Positions 1-11,479 of a stretch of 64,000 nt of DNA are shown here, piece by piece. Within the stretch, counting starts at the first letter, position 1, and each line of letters starts with the position of its first letter. Where the stretch lies: assembly GCA_963210315.1 (NCBI GenBank), contig OY723270.1:1-64000 (forward strand), written 5' to 3'. The notes under the pieces were generated by a model that searched no databases, was not told the origin of the DNA, and saw nothing but the letters and a program-made list of their open reading frames with translations. The DNA comes from Rhynchopus euleeides. Its lineage: Eukaryota; Euglenozoa; Diplonemea; Diplonemida; Diplonemidae. The position numbers and the translations under genes were made by a program.

Positions 1-3000
1 GGGTTTGCGGGTTTGCGGGTTTGCGGGTTTGCGGGTTTGCGGGTTTGCGGGTTTGCGGGTTTGCGGGTTTGCGGGTTTGCGGGTTTGCGGGTTTGCGGGT
101 TTGCGGGTTTGCGGGTTTGCGGGTTTGCGGGTTTGCGGGTTTGCGGGTTTGCGGGTTTGCGGGTTTGCGGGTTTGCGGGTTTGCGGGTTTGCGGGTTTGC
201 GGGTTTGCGGGTTTGCGGGTTTGCGGAGTTTGCGGGTTTGCGGGTTTGCGGGTTTGCGGGTTTGCGGGTTTGCGGGTTTGCGGGTTTGCGGGTTTGCGGG
301 TTTGCGGGTTTGCGGGTTTGCGGGTTTGCGGGTTTGCGGGTTTGCGGGTTTGCGGGTTTGCGGGTTTGCGGGTTTGCGGGTTTGCGGGTTTGCGGGTTTG
401 CGGGTTTGCGGGTTTGCGGGTTTGCGGGTTTGCGGGTTTGCGGGTTTGCGGGTTTGCGGGTTTGCGGGTTTGCGGGTTTGCGGGTTTGCGGGTTTGCGGG
501 TTTGCGGGTTTGCGGGTTTGCGGGTTTGCGGGTTTGCGGGTTTGCGGGTTTGCGGGTTTGCGGGTTTGCGGGTTTGCGGGTTTGCGGGTTTGCGGGTTTG
601 CGGGTTTGCGGGTTTGCGGGTTTGCGGGTTTGCGGGTTTGCGGGTTTGCGGGTTTGCGGGTTTGCGGGTTTGCGGGTTTGCGGGTTTGCGGGTTTGCGGG
701 TTTGCGGGTTTGCGGGTTTGCGGGTTTGCGGGTTTGCGGGTTTGCGGGTTTGCGGGTTTGCGGGTTTGCGGGTTTGCGGGTTTGCGGGTTTGCGGGTTTG
801 CGGGTTTGCGGGTTTGCGGGTTTGCGGGTTTGCGGGTTTGCGGGTTTGCGGGTTTGCGGGTTTGCGGGTTTGCGGGTTTGCGGGTTTGCGGGTTTGCGGG
901 TTTGCGGGTTTGCGGGTTTGCGGGTTTGCGGGTTTGCGGGTTTGCGGGTTTGCGGGTTTGCGGGTTTGCGGGTTTGCGGGTTTGCGGGTTTGCGGGTTTG
1001 CGGGTTTGCGGGTTTGCGGGTTTGCGGGTTTGCGGGTTTGCGGGTTTGCGGGTTTGCGGGTTTGCGGGTTTGCGGGTTTGCGGGTTTGCGGGTTTGCGGG
1101 TTTGCGGGTTTGCGGGTTTGCGGGTTTGCGGGTTTGCGGGTTTGCGGGTTTGCGGGTTTGCGGGTTTGCGGGTTTGCGGGTTTGCGGGTTTGCGGGTTTG
1201 CGGGTTTGCGGGTTTGCGGGTTTGCGGGTTTGCGGGTTTGCGGGTTTGCGGGTTTGCGGGTTTGCGGGTTTGCGGGTTTGCGGGTTTGCGGGTTTGCGGG
1301 TTTGCGGGTTTGCGGGTTTGCGGGTTTGCGGGTTTGCGGGTTTGCGGGTTTGCGGGTTTGCGGGTTTGCGGGTTTGCGGGTTTGCGGGTTTGCGGGTTTG
1401 CGGGTTTGCGGGTTTGCGGGTTTGCGGGTTTGCGGGTTTGCGGGTTTGCGGGTTTGCGGGTTTGCGGGTTTGCGGGTTTGCGGGTTTGCGGGTTTGCGGG
1501 TTTGCGGGTTTGCGGGTTTGCGGGTTTGCGGGTTTGCGGGTTTGCGGGTTTGCGGGTTTGCGGGTTTGCGGGTTTGCGGGTTTGCGGGTTTGCGGGTTTG
1601 CGGGTTTGCGGGTTTGCGGGTTTGCGGGTTTGCGGGTTTGCGGGTTTGCGGGTTTGCGGGTTTGCGGGTTTGCGGGTTTGCGGGTTTGCGGGTTTGCGGG
1701 TTTGCGGGTTTGCGGGTTTGCGGGTTTGCGGGTTTGCGGGTTTGCGGGTTTGCGGGTTTGCGGGTTTGCGGGTTTGCGGGTTTGCGGGTTTGCGGGTTTG
1801 CGGGTTTGCGGGTTTGCGGGTTTGCGGGTTTGCGGGTTTGCGGGTTTGCGGGTTTGCGGGTTTGCGGGTTTGCGGGTTTGCGGGTTTGCGGGTTTGCGGG
1901 TTTGCGGGTTTGCGGGTTTGCGGGTTTGCGGGTTTGCGGGTTTGCGGGTTTGCGGGTTTGCGGGTTTGCGGGTTTGCGGGTTTGCGGGTTTGCGGGTTTG
2001 CGGGTTTGCGGGTTTGCGGGTTTGCGGGTTTGCGGGTTTGCGGGTTTGCGGGTTTGCGGGTTTGCGGGTTTGCGGGTTTGCGGGTTTGCGGGTTTGCGGG
2101 TTTGCGGGTTTGCGGGTTTGCGGGTTTGCGGGTTTGCGGGTTTGCGGGTTTGCGGGTTTGCGGGTTTGCGGGTTTGCGGGTTTGCGGGTTTGCGGGTTTG
2201 CGGGTTTGCGGGTTTGCGGGTTTGCGGGTTTGCGGGTTTGCGGGTTTGCGGGTTTGCGGGTTTGCGGGTTTGCGGGTTTGCGGGTTTGCGGGTTTGCGGG
2301 TTTGCGGGTTTGCGGGTTTGCGGGTTTGCGGGTTTGCGGGTTTGCGGGTTTGCGGGTTTGCGGGTTTGCGGGTTTGCGGGTTTGCGGGTTTGCGGGTTTG
2401 CGGGTTTGCGGGTTTGCGGGTTTGCGGGTTTGCGGGTTTGCGGGTTTGCGGGTTTGCGGGTTTGCGGGTTTGCGGGTTTGCGGGTTTGCGGGTTTGCGGG
2501 TTTGCGGGTTTGCGGGTTTGCGGGTTTGCGGGTTTGCGGGTTTGCGGGTTTGCGGGTTTGCGGGTTTGCGGGTTTGCGGGTTTGCGGGTTTGCGGGTTTG
2601 CGGGTTTGCGGGTTTGCGGGTTTGCGGGTTTGCGGGTTTGCGGGTTTGCGGGTTTGCGGGTTTGCGGGTTTGCGGGTTTGCGGGTTTGCGGGTTTGCGGG
2701 TTTGCGGGTTTGCGGGTTTGCGGGTTTGCGGGTTTGCGGGTTTGCGGGTTTGCGGGTTTGCGGGTTTGCGGGTTTGCGGGTTTGCGGGTTTGCGGGTTTG
2801 CGGGTTTGCGGGTTTGCGGGTTTGCGGGTTTGCGGGTTTGCGGGTTTGCGGGTTTGCGGGTTTGCGGGTTTGCGGGTTTGCGGGTTTGCGGGTTTGCGGG
2901 TTTGCGGGTTTGCGGGTTTGCGGGTTTGCGGGTTTGCGGGTTTGCGGGTTTGCGGGTTTGCGGGTTTGCGGGTTTGCGGGTTTGCGGGTTTGCGGGTTTG

Positions 3001-5291
3001 CGGGTTTGCGGGTTTGCGGGTTTGCGGGTTTGCGGGTTTGCGGGTTTGCGGGTTTGCGGGTTTGCGGGTTTGCGGGTTTGCGGGTTTGCGGGTTTGCGGG
3101 TTTGCGGGTTTGCGGGTTTGCGGGTTTGCGGGTTTGCGGGTTTGCGGGTTTGCGGGTTTGCGGGTTTGCGGGTTTGCGGGTTTGCGGGTTTGCGGGTTTG
3201 CGGGTTTGCGGGTTTGCGGGTTTGCGGGTTTGCGGGTTTGCGGGTTTGCGGGTTTGCGGGTTTGCGGGTTTGCGGGTTTGCGGGTTTGCGGGTTTGCGGG
3301 TTTGCGGGTTTGCGGGTTTGCGGGTTTGCGGGTTTGCGGGTTTGCGGGTTTGCGGGTTTGCGGGTTTGCGGGTTTGCGGGTTTGCGGGTTTGCGGGTTTG
3401 CGGGTTTGCGGGTTTGCGGGTTTGCGGGTTTGCGGGTTTGCGGGTTTGCGGGTTTGCGGGTTTGCGGGTTTGCGGGTTTGCGGGTTTGCGGGTTTGCGGG
3501 TTTGCGGGTTTGCGGGTTTGCGGGTTTGCGGGTTTGCGGGTTTGCGGGTTTGCGGGTTTGCGGGTTTGCGGGTTTGCGGGTTTGCGGGTTTGCGGGTTTG
3601 CGGGTTTGCGGGTTTGCGGGTTTGCGGGTTTGCGGGTTTGCGGGTTTGCGGGTTTGCGGGTTTGCGGGTTTGCGGGTTTGCGGGTTTGCGGGTTTGCGGG
3701 TTTGCGGGTTTGCGGGTTTGCGGGTTTGCGGGTTTGCGGGTTTGCGGGTTTGCGGGTTTGCGGGTTTGCGGGTTTGCGGGTTTGCGGGTTTGCGGGTTTG
3801 CGGGTTTGCGGGTTTGCGGGTTTGCGGGTTTGCGGGTTTGCGGGTTTGCGGGTTTGCGGGTTTGCGGGTTTGCGGGTTTGCGGGTTTGCGGGTTTGCGGG
3901 TTTGCGGGTTTGCGGGTTTGCGGGTTTGCGGGTTTGCGGGTTTGCGGGTTTGCGGGTTTGCGGGTTTGCGGGTTTGCGGGTTTGCGGGTTTGCGGGTTTG
4001 CGGGTTTGCGGGTTTGCGGGTTTGCGGGTTTGCGGGTTTGCGGGTTTGCGGGTTTGCGGGTTTGCGGGTTTGCGGGTTTGCGGGTTTGCGGGTTTGCGGG
4101 TTTGCGGGTTTGCGGGTTTGCGGGTTTGCGGGTTTGCGGGTTTGCGGGTTTGCGGGTTTGCGGGTTTGCGGGTTTGCGGGTTTGCGGGTTTGCGGGTTTG
4201 CGGGTTTGCGGGTTTGCGGGTTTGCGGGTTTGCGGGTTTGCGGGTTTGCGGGTTTGCGGGTTTGCGGGTTTGCGGGTTTGCGGGTTTGCGGGTTTGCGGG
4301 TTTGCGGGTTTGCGGGTTTGCGGGTTTGCGGGTTTGCGGGTTTGCGGGTTTGCGGGTTTGCGGGTTTGCGGGTTTGCGGGTTTGCGGGTTTGCGGGTTTG
4401 CGGGTTTGCGGGTTTGCGGGTTTGCGGGTTTGCGGGTTTGCGGGTTTGCGGGTTTGCGGGTTTGCGGGTTTGCGGGTTTGCGGGTTTGCGGGTTTGCGGG
4501 TTTGCGGGTTTGCGGGTTTGCGGGTTTGCGGGTTTGCGGGTTTGCGGGTTTGCGGGTTTGCGGGTTTGCGGGTTTGCGGGTTTGCGGGTTTGCGGGTTTG
4601 CGGGTTTGCGGGTTTGCGGGTTTGCGGGTTTGCGGGTTTGCGGGTTTGCGGGTTTGCGGGTTTGCGGGTTTGCGGGTTTGCGGGTTTGCGGGTTTGCGGG
4701 TTTGCGGGTTTGCGGGTTTGCGGGTTTGCGGGTTTGCGGGTTTGCGGGTTTGCGGGTTTGCGGGTTTGCGGGTTTGCGGGTTTGCGGGTTTGCGGGTTTG
4801 CGGGTTTGCGGGTTTGCGGGTTTGCGGGTTTGCGGGTTTGCGGGTTTGCGGGTTTGCGGGTTTGCGGGTTTGCGGGTTTGCGGGTTTGCGGGTTTGCGGG
4901 TTTGCGGGTTTGCGGGTTTGCGGGTTTGCGGGTTTGCGGGTTTGCGGGTTTGCGGGTTTGCGGGTTTGCGGGTTTGCGGGTTTGCGGGTTTGCGGGTTTG
5001 CGGGTTTGCGGGTTTGCGGGTTTGCGGGTTTGCGGGTTTGCGGGTTTGCGGGTTTGCGGGTTTGCGGGTTTGCGGGTTTGCGGGTTTGCGGGTTTGCGGG
5101 TTTGCGGGTTTGCGGGTTTGCGGGTTTGCGGGTTTGCGGGTTTGCGGGTTTGCGGGTTTGCGGGTTTGCGGGTTTGCGGGTTTGCGGGTTTGCGGGTTTG
5201 CGGGTTTGCGGGTTTGCGGGTTTGCGGGTTTGCGGGTTTGCGGGTTTGCGGGTTTGCGGGTTTGCGGGTTTGCGGGTTTGCGGGTTTGCGG
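1..5291 (+). repeat. GGGTTTGC octamer satellite
   Basis: About 660 head-to-tail copies of the 8-bp unit GGGTTTGC run from the first base to 5291. The only break I see is near 225-233, where one unit carries an extra A (GGAGTTTGC) and shifts the phase by one. The array has no stop codon in any of the six frames because the unit contains none, so the 1,800-1,900-residue reading frames across it are an artefact. The G-rich strand reads inward from the left edge, the opposite of a telomere at a left chromosome end, so this is an internal satellite or an array seen from its inner side. Near-zero divergence implies recent expansion or homogenisation. Single or double octamers recur at 23489-23508 and near 14465. 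Confidence 0.97.
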
Positions 5292-5513
5292 TTCCCAAGA
5301 CCGAGCGGTCCATCCTTGCAAACCACTCGACCGGGGGGAGAGAACAGGGGAGAAGCGAGAAGGGGCGAAATCAAGTCGAATGGTGGATGCATGGAGAGAA
5401 ATTACAGGGGTCCGTGGTGCCGTGGTCCTCACACATGTTCTGCTTGTGCCACTCCGAGCCGGCGGCCGACACCATCTGAGCACTCCGCTATACACACTGT
5501 GCAGGACTCTATT
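5292..5513. other. Unique spacer, no gene seen
   Basis: A 220-bp non-repetitive stretch between the octamer satellite and the left end of the large inverted-repeat element. It has no convincing reading frame beyond run-on frames from the satellite. It contains the left copy of the AAGGGA direct repeat (5514-5519) at its end. Confidence 0.6.
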
Positions 5514-5519
5514 AAGGGA

Positions 5520-5670
5520 CACGGTTTGCCCCCCGGCAGGATCCCGGGAAACCCCGGCCGGGCCCGGAAATTCCGGGCCCGGGACCGGGATTTTGAAATC
5601 CCGGCCGGGATCCCGGGGAAATCCCGGCCGGGTCCGGCCGGGGTCCGGCCGGGAATCCCGGGGGTTCTCA
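5520..5670. repeat. GC-rich cryptic-palindrome array, left arm
   Basis: Overlapping self-complementary blocks built from CCCGGCCGGG, GATCCCGGG and GGGAATCCC, directly internal to the CACGGTTTGCC end. The array is an imperfect inverted copy of the one at 15705-15915. Almost any sub-block could fold on itself. There is no coding signal. Confidence 0.85.
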
Positions 5671-6797
5671 GTCTCAGGTCGCTTGGACCGAGGTCATCTC
5701 AGACCTATGGCTTTCAGTCCCCAGTTTCAGATTCAGACCTGCTGATCCAGAACCGCACCCTCTCCTTCCACACCAATTGTATCCACTGCTCATGGGTCCG
5801 AGTGACGACGATAGCAATGACGATGGCTCCATAGCAAAGATGGCTACCACTGTCAAAGCTCATCTGGAACAGAAACTGTCCCAGATGGAAGTCTCCTGTA
5901 TAAATACAGGGTTCGGGGTTACCACGAGTGTAACGCAGATACGTGCAGGTGTGTCAAGAGAGTGTGCAGCTCACAGCAGTTCCGCATCCTCCTGGTTGCT
6001 GAACTCCACAGTCCTAGGACGACGAAGAGGACGACGAGGGTCGACGTAGGCTTATCTTACGCTACGGCAGGGGTGGACTCAGCCACCCCGGGGGCAGGTT
6101 GAACAGGTTGTGTGGTTCCACTGATCAACATGTAGGTCGGCCTGTCTGATAAGACTCAGCCACCCTGCGGGTCAAGTGATTACAAAAGGGTGCCTATTTG
6201 ACCAAAAGGCAAAATTTCCTCCCGCCATGCTCCCGTACCACAGAGGCTGTTGTGTTTTGCCTCTGTGTATGCGTACGTTTTGCGATGACGGGGTGTGGAA
6301 CCTGGCGTAGACCGAGCTACAACCAGGAACCAACGGCCCAACTCGGCGCCGTGGGTCAATTTTTGTGAAAAGGCCTTGACCAGAGGCATCCCCCTAACAC
6401 TAAATTTGCTCTGTTTCACCTGAACCGACCAACCAGGCACCGTGAGGAGGCATCAGAGCCCCTCGTGGACAGCCGCAGCACCCTTCCTTTACTAACGTCA
6501 GGTTCACCACTAGCACGAAGCATCACTGTTTTACGTCAGGTATGGCAAATGCCCACCCAAGGAAGTCGAGGAGTTTGAGCCGTTGGAAGTTACCAGAGGG
6601 ACAAGCAAGAGGGATCTGCAAGCAGTGATGTCTGTTGTACCCTTGGACCACATTAAACTCAAACTGAACCCTCAGTCGTCCTTGATCGCCCGACAAGGTT
6701 CCTTTCAGCTTTCTAACAGATGGGTACTGCAACTGTCCAACTATCTACAGACTCACATCCCAGAAGGTGCAGTCCAGGTTCCACAGAGCAAATTAAA
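5671..6797. other. Non-coding tract
   Basis: No convincing gene on either strand; reading frames are short and overlapping. It contains a short inverted repeat CCTGTATAAATACAGG near 5895 and two copies of ACTCAGCCACCC about 80 bp apart (6075-6165). I recognise no family. Confidence 0.5.
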
Positions 6798-7900
6798 GGG
6801 GGGATAAAATCCAACTTGCTGCCTTCACGTGGCGCCCCCTGTGATTACCCTCATTGGAGGGGAAACCAAAGCAAGCTCTGGTATTAAGATCCTTGGAATT
6901 GACCTTGGGGGGCCTCTTGAGTGAGTCTCGGGAGAAATCGGACCTGTGCATGGGTCAGGGCAGTGTGCGCGAGCATAAGGCCCTGGGCTGTTCCCTCTGA
7001 GTTGCTCTAATTGCATGAGTGGCTTGAGCACATGGACGTCTGCAGGCCAGCCTGTAGGAAGATCAGGATGCAGGGTTGCCCCCCTTTTGGGGCGTGAAAG
7101 CCTCGCCAATGCTTTCCCTAGTGCCGCGATCGGGCGTGCTGGAGCTGCGCGATGCCTGAGAAGATCCTGCTGGAGCTGATCCTGCCCCCACGTTGCGGCT
7201 CTAAGCCCTCAACGGGTAGCCCCTCTGGGTGGTCGCTGCTGACCTGTGCCTGGCCCCTCCCCCTTCGCACAAGGGGTTGACTAGTGTTGCAGGCGGTGGA
7301 GTCATAGACAGCACTGCCTTTTGCTTTCACCATTGGCCCTTTCTCTACTTTTTCGGTGCACAACAGAGACCTCTCTTTGTGTCGATGCGTTGCGGCTACA
7401 AACAAACCAACAAGCCCCTCCATCACTACAAAGAGCAGTTTTCTGAACCCTAGCGTTGTCCCAGCTAGCTTGTGTTTCCCTTTTGGGCTTTTTCTTTGAG
7501 TTTTTCTTTACTCGATCGTTTCCTGTGACACTCTGTGTTTCAGCATTCATTGCAATGTGTAATGTGCAACTTCCACTTCAGGTTCCTTGCACATAACACA
7601 AAAGCGGTTGGCGGCTATCAACCATATGCTATTGAAGCAACCAAGCCCCCCGTTTTTGGAGTTATGTACGAGCAATCTGTCACCAGTGTGGTCCTCGCTG
7701 GCTAAGTGGATGTCCAGAGGCTGTGCCATTTTTGGCGTGTCGTTTGATGTGTGTGATCTTTTCATGTGTGTTTCTTTCACTTTCTTCTTTTCGTTTCTTG
7801 TCTTGCTTGTCTCTTGTACCTTGTATTCTGTACCAACTAGCCCAGACAAACAACAGCTGCAAAGATTCTCGGTCCGGATGTCCCCCAAAAAAAAAAAAAA
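6798..7900 (+). mobile_element. 1.1-kb retroelement-like family, copy 1 (A14 tail)
   Basis: Full-length copy starting GGGGGGATAAAATCC and ending CTCGGTCCGGATGTCCCCC plus fourteen A. Its sequence is practically identical to copies at 10109-11201, 14508-15603 and, inverted, 18694-19767. The A-tract at one fixed end and the presence of a copy reduced to that end (9597-9670) suggest a retroposed sequence, either SINE-like or the 3' part of a LINE. Several 74-102-residue frames are conserved between copies, but that reflects DNA identity; none matches a domain I know. No target duplication is visible for this copy. Confidence 0.85.
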
Positions 7901-8095
7901 TGATGTCGTCGTCGTCGTCGTCGTTGTCAGTGGTGGGGTCCGGTTCCGGGGCCGCTACCTCCGCCTTGCCTCGGCGAGGTTGCTTGCGGCTCTTGCCGCC
8001 GTCGCCATCGCTGTCGCCGTCATCCGCATCATCCCTCGCCCTCTTCCCTCCTTTCTGCCCTGGTGCTGCATCACCAACGAGCAGGAAGGAAAATA
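7901..8095 (-). other. GTC microsatellite and charged-peptide fragment
   Basis: A (GTC)n microsatellite at about 7905-7925 is followed by GC-rich sequence whose minus strand reads as an Asp/Lys/Arg-rich peptide (runs such as KGGKRARDDADDGDSDGDGG and an Asp tract from the microsatellite). It may be a remnant of a nuclear-type acidic protein tail. It has no start, no domain and no continuation, so it is not called as a gene. Confidence 0.3.
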
Positions 8096-8149
8096 CTACG
8101 AGAAACACTTGGCCTCTATGCTGTGAGTGTTGCATTGGACGCTTCCACC
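8091..8149 (+). repeat. 59-bp dispersed repeat, copy 1
   Basis: A block beginning TACTACGAGAAACACTTGG and ending GACGCTTCCACC. It recurs as a direct copy at 8447-8506 and as an inverted, slightly diverged copy at 57888-57935. The two left copies bracket the 250-bp repeat at 8201-8450. Its last bases resemble the GTTGACGCTTCCAC core of the right-end repeat family. Confidence 0.8.
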
Positions 8150-8200
8150 TGTTGAACGGGCTCCACCTCTTGCACTTTGAACCCCCCCCCCCATATTTTT

Positions 8201-8450
8201 TTTTTGATTTGACAACTCCGGTTTGGTGTACCTCGATGAGCTTACCTTACCTTGTCGTCGGACACAACATATCATCGTTGTCCCAAACCCCGTAACCCAC
8301 GTGAAGTGGATCATCTGAAGTGCAGAATGAGGTGGAGCAGGTGGAGCACGAAACATAAGTAAACCATAGCAAGAGAGGCCAGCAGCAGTCCCGAGTCCAT
8401 CGCGTTCCTCGTAGCATTTCCCGTACCACACAGGTGTGTTATGTGCAAAA
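8201..8450 (+). mobile_element. 250-bp SINE-like repeat, copy 1
   Basis: From TTTTTGATTTGACAACTCC to GTGTTATGTGCAAAA. It is repeated almost without change at 13811-14065, where it ends in nine A. The size, the 3' A-tract and the near identity suggest a young short interspersed element. I see no clear Pol III A or B box and no target duplication. Confidence 0.7.
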
Positions 8451-8506
8451 TACTACGAGAAACACTTGGCCTCTATGCTGTGAGTGTTGCATTGGACGCT
8501 TCCACC
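8447..8506 (+). repeat. 59-bp dispersed repeat, copy 2
   Basis: Direct repeat of 8091-8149, immediately downstream of the 250-bp repeat. The pair of direct copies flanking that repeat suggests a local duplication, or an insertion followed by rearrangement. Confidence 0.8.
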
Positions 8507-9596
8507 CAGGACCCTTAGGACCCAAGGACTTAGGGACGCCGCGCGAACGGTCTACTATTGAAGTGATCAGGCTCCGTCGCCCATCGTATGCATCCCTCCG
8601 ATGGTAATGTACCGCTTTCTACGTTGTCACGAGCACCTTGTACGGAAAACGATCGAACCTCACTCGCTGAGGGGATCCGCCTGCCTCGGCCGTGTGCCGC
8701 CGTCGTGTGGTCAGCCTCGTGATTCTTGGTGTGCCCTATCGACAACATGCCTGTCTCTCCAGTTGCCGCACCCGGCGAGAGAGTTGATGCGTCTCAACCC
8801 GGCGAAACTAAGGGGGCAAAGGTTGCACACAGCCCCGCCTGTGCTGCAACCACCCGCTCTTGGCTGACCCCCGACGTCTGGTGCGTTTCCCACTCCGGGT
8901 ATTTGAATCCTCACCCTGTACCTCTTCGGGATCCTCCATCCCCTGGGGAACCCTTCCCCTCGAGGCTTCTTCACGTCTCCGACATATTGGTGTGTGCCCA
9001 CATGACCCTTCTTCCTGACATCCTCGATGTCGTTTTGCACCCCGGGCGATGCACTGAGACGGCCGTATCCAGGTAGTCAGTGGCCATGCCCAGCCCCTCA
9101 GCGTGACAGTCCTCTGGTGCGCTCCCAGCACCACCACCGCGACGCTCGTGCATATTCAGCCACCATGACCCGGCAGCTCTCGCCTGGGGACAGGGCTCAG
9201 CGGATCGAGAAATCACAGTCTGAAACTCGCCTCCCAGCTCCTCCGCAGCAGTCTACTGTCCGGCCGTCTTAAACTCTCGCCCTTCGGGAGCCCGGCCAAC
9301 ACCCGGTGCTTTCCGGCGTGATCTCGATCGCTCTGTGGCTCTCTGTGTCCTCTCCGGTCTTCGCTGGCTGCGAGCGAGTTGCGGGGTGAAGCCCAACGCG
9401 CCTCTTCATGGCGCACTGGAGACGCTGCATGGAGTGCCCAGGGGTAGGTGTGAGAGGTGCCGGCCCTTCTGGGTGAAAGAGGGCGATCGCGCGCACTGTC
9501 GTCTCCTGAACTCCGCTCGAGCGGTGGACAACACGTTCCTGCGGCCCCCTTCCCACTGGGCTGATCCCCACTGTACCTGCCCCATCGCCCGCCTCG
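8507..9596. other. GC-rich tract, no gene recognised
   Basis: Overlapping frames of 80-250 residues exist on both strands (for example minus 9213-9962), but they run across unrelated repeats and show no domain or start. The composition resembles the retroelement-derived regions nearby, so this may be decayed transposon sequence. Confidence 0.4.
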
Positions 9597-9670
9597 TATA
9601 TTCCGGACCGAGAATCTTTGCAGCTGTTGTTTGTCTGGGCTAGTTGGTACAGAATACAAGGTACAAGAGA
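9597..9670 (-). mobile_element. 1.1-kb family, fragment reduced to its 3' end
   Basis: About 70 bp, in reverse orientation, match the last 70 bp of the 1.1-kb family, including the terminal TCGGTCCGGAATA form seen in copy 2. A copy reduced to the tail end is the pattern produced by 5' truncation during target-primed reverse transcription. No A-tail or target duplication is obvious here. Confidence 0.75.
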
Positions 9671-10098
9671 GGTGAGTCCCCGCGGACCGGAGCTTGTCGC
9701 ACGCTGCAGTCGCTGTTCGGGCTTGTCGAGTAGGCTGCTGGGTACTCGGGAAGACTGGCCGACTGCCCCCCAACCTTGTGGAATGATCTCGGCCCGCTGC
9801 CATGGCTGCGGTTTCGGTGGACCCCCTCAGCGGCGGCACCGCTGACACAGGCGATGCGGACGCGTCTCTCAGTCGCTGCTTCTTTTGCTCCCCGAGCAGT
9901 GCAGCTTGGGAGAGCGTCTCGGCTGTGTTGGATACCTGATCTCTGTGTATGTCCCACGGCACCTCGCAGGTGTCCAGTCAGCAGCTCCCCTTCCCTGCAT
10001 GGAACTGTGAGGTCGTACGTCTCAACACCGGGCCACAGACGCCCGGAACTCCCCCTGACCCCTGTGAATAATGCAGGCTTGAATGTGTGTCCCCCGGC
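9671..10098. other. Spacer, no gene recognised
   Basis: GC-rich unique sequence between the 70-bp fragment and copy 2. It ends with the left half of the AGGGAGACTA duplication. No coding region could be supported. Confidence 0.45.
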
Positions 10099-10108
10099 AG
10101 GGAGACTA

Positions 10109-11201
10109 CAGGGGGGGATAAAATCCAACTTGCTGCCTTCACGTGGCGCCCCCTGTGATTACCCTCCTTGGAGGGGAAACCAAAGCAAGCTCTGGTATTA
10201 AGATCCTTGGAATTGACCTTGGGGGGCCTCTTGAGTGAGTCTCGGGAGAAATCGGACCTGTGCATGGGTCAGGGCAGTGTGCGCGAGCATAAGGCCCTGG
10301 GCTGTTCCCTCTGAGTTGCTCTAATTGCATGAGTGGCTTGAGCACATGGACGTCTGCAGGCCAGCCTGTAGGAAGATCAGGATGCAGGGTTGCCCCCCTT
10401 TTGGGGCGTGAAAGCCTCGCCAATGCTTTCCCTAGTGCCGCGATCGGGCGTGCTGGAGCTGCGCGATGCCTGAGAAGATCCTGCTGGAGCTGATCCTGCC
10501 CCCACGTTGCGGCTCTAAGCCCTCAACGGGTAGCCCCTCTGGGTGGTCGCTGCTGACCTGTGCCTGGCCCCTCCCCCTTCGCACAAGGGGTTGACTAGTG
10601 TTGCAGGCGGTGGAGTCATAGACAGCACTGCCTTTTGCTTTCACCATTGGCCCTTTCTCTACTTTTTCGGTGCACAACAGAGACCTCTCTTTGTGTCGAT
10701 GCGTTGCGGCTACAAACAAACCAACAAGCCCCTCCATCACTACAAAGAGCAGTTTTCTGAACCCTAGCGTTGTCCCAGCTAGCTTGTGTTTCCCTTTTGG
10801 GCTTTTTCTTTGAGTTTTTCTTTACTCGATCGTTTCCTGTGACACTCTGTGTTTCAGCATTCATTGCAATGTGTAATGTGCAACTTCCACTTCAGGTTCC
10901 TTGCACATAACACAAAAGCGGTTGGCGGCTATCAACCATATGCTATTGAAGCAACCAAGCCCCCCGTTTTTGGAGTTATGTACGAGCAATCTGTCACCAG
11001 TGTGGTCCTCGCTGGCTAAGTGGATGTCCAGAGGCTGAGCCATTTTTGGCGTGTCGTTTGATGTGTGTGATCTTTTCATGTGTGTTTCTTTCGCTTTCTT
11101 CTTTTCGTTTCTTGTCTTGCTTGTCTCTTGTACCTTGTATTCTGTACCAACTAGCCCAGACAAACAACAGCTGCAAAGATTCTCGGTCCGGAATATTAAA
11201 A
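10109..11201 (+). mobile_element. 1.1-kb family, copy 2 with target-site duplication
   Basis: Copy 2 is flanked by the direct repeat AGGGAGACTA at 10099-10108 and 11202-11211, a good candidate target duplication. Its 3' end differs from copies 1 and 3 (CCGGAATATTAAAA in place of CCGGATGTCCCC plus A-tract). The rest is almost identical to the other copies; the conserved 102- and 82-residue frames are unchanged and one 94-residue frame has a single substitution. Near identity and intact flanks point to recent mobility. Confidence 0.88.
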
Positions 11202-11479
11202 AGGGAGACTATGCTTCGACGGAGTATGCCCCGCTTGGGGCGTGTGCGGGCATCCGCTTGACGCCGGGGTGCGCGTAGTCGGCATTCGCGCAGATAAGCT
11301 GGGCACGACAGACGTGCCGGCTTCTCGGGGGCGTGTCCGGGGGCGTTGCATTGGTACACGAAAACTGTCGCCCTCGGAAAGCTCACGTCGCGTCACCGTG
11401 CTCGAGCTGGATCTGGCAGGCTGTGTGTGACAGGCCACCCTTCCGCCTTCAGGTGCCGTCGCTCGGGCAAAAAAGGTGT

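Noticed and set aside
1-5291. Telomere
   Set aside because: The G-rich strand runs away from the left edge, opposite to telomere polarity there, and the unit is not one of the known telomere repeats.
5-5834. Three giant open frames (1,800-1,900 codons) encoding LRVCGFAG repeats
   Set aside because: They are the octamer satellite read in its three forward frames. The unit simply has no stop codon, and the reverse frames are open as well.
6825-7426. Conserved 94- and 102-codon minus-strand frames repeated in all four 1.1-kb copies
   Set aside because: Conservation equals that of the surrounding non-coding DNA, and the A-tail marks the other strand as the transcript.
9597-11201. A 1.6-kb element with 72-bp terminal inverted repeats
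   Set aside because: The inverted match is explained by a tail fragment of the 1.1-kb family facing copy 2, and copy 2 has its own duplication right at its ends.
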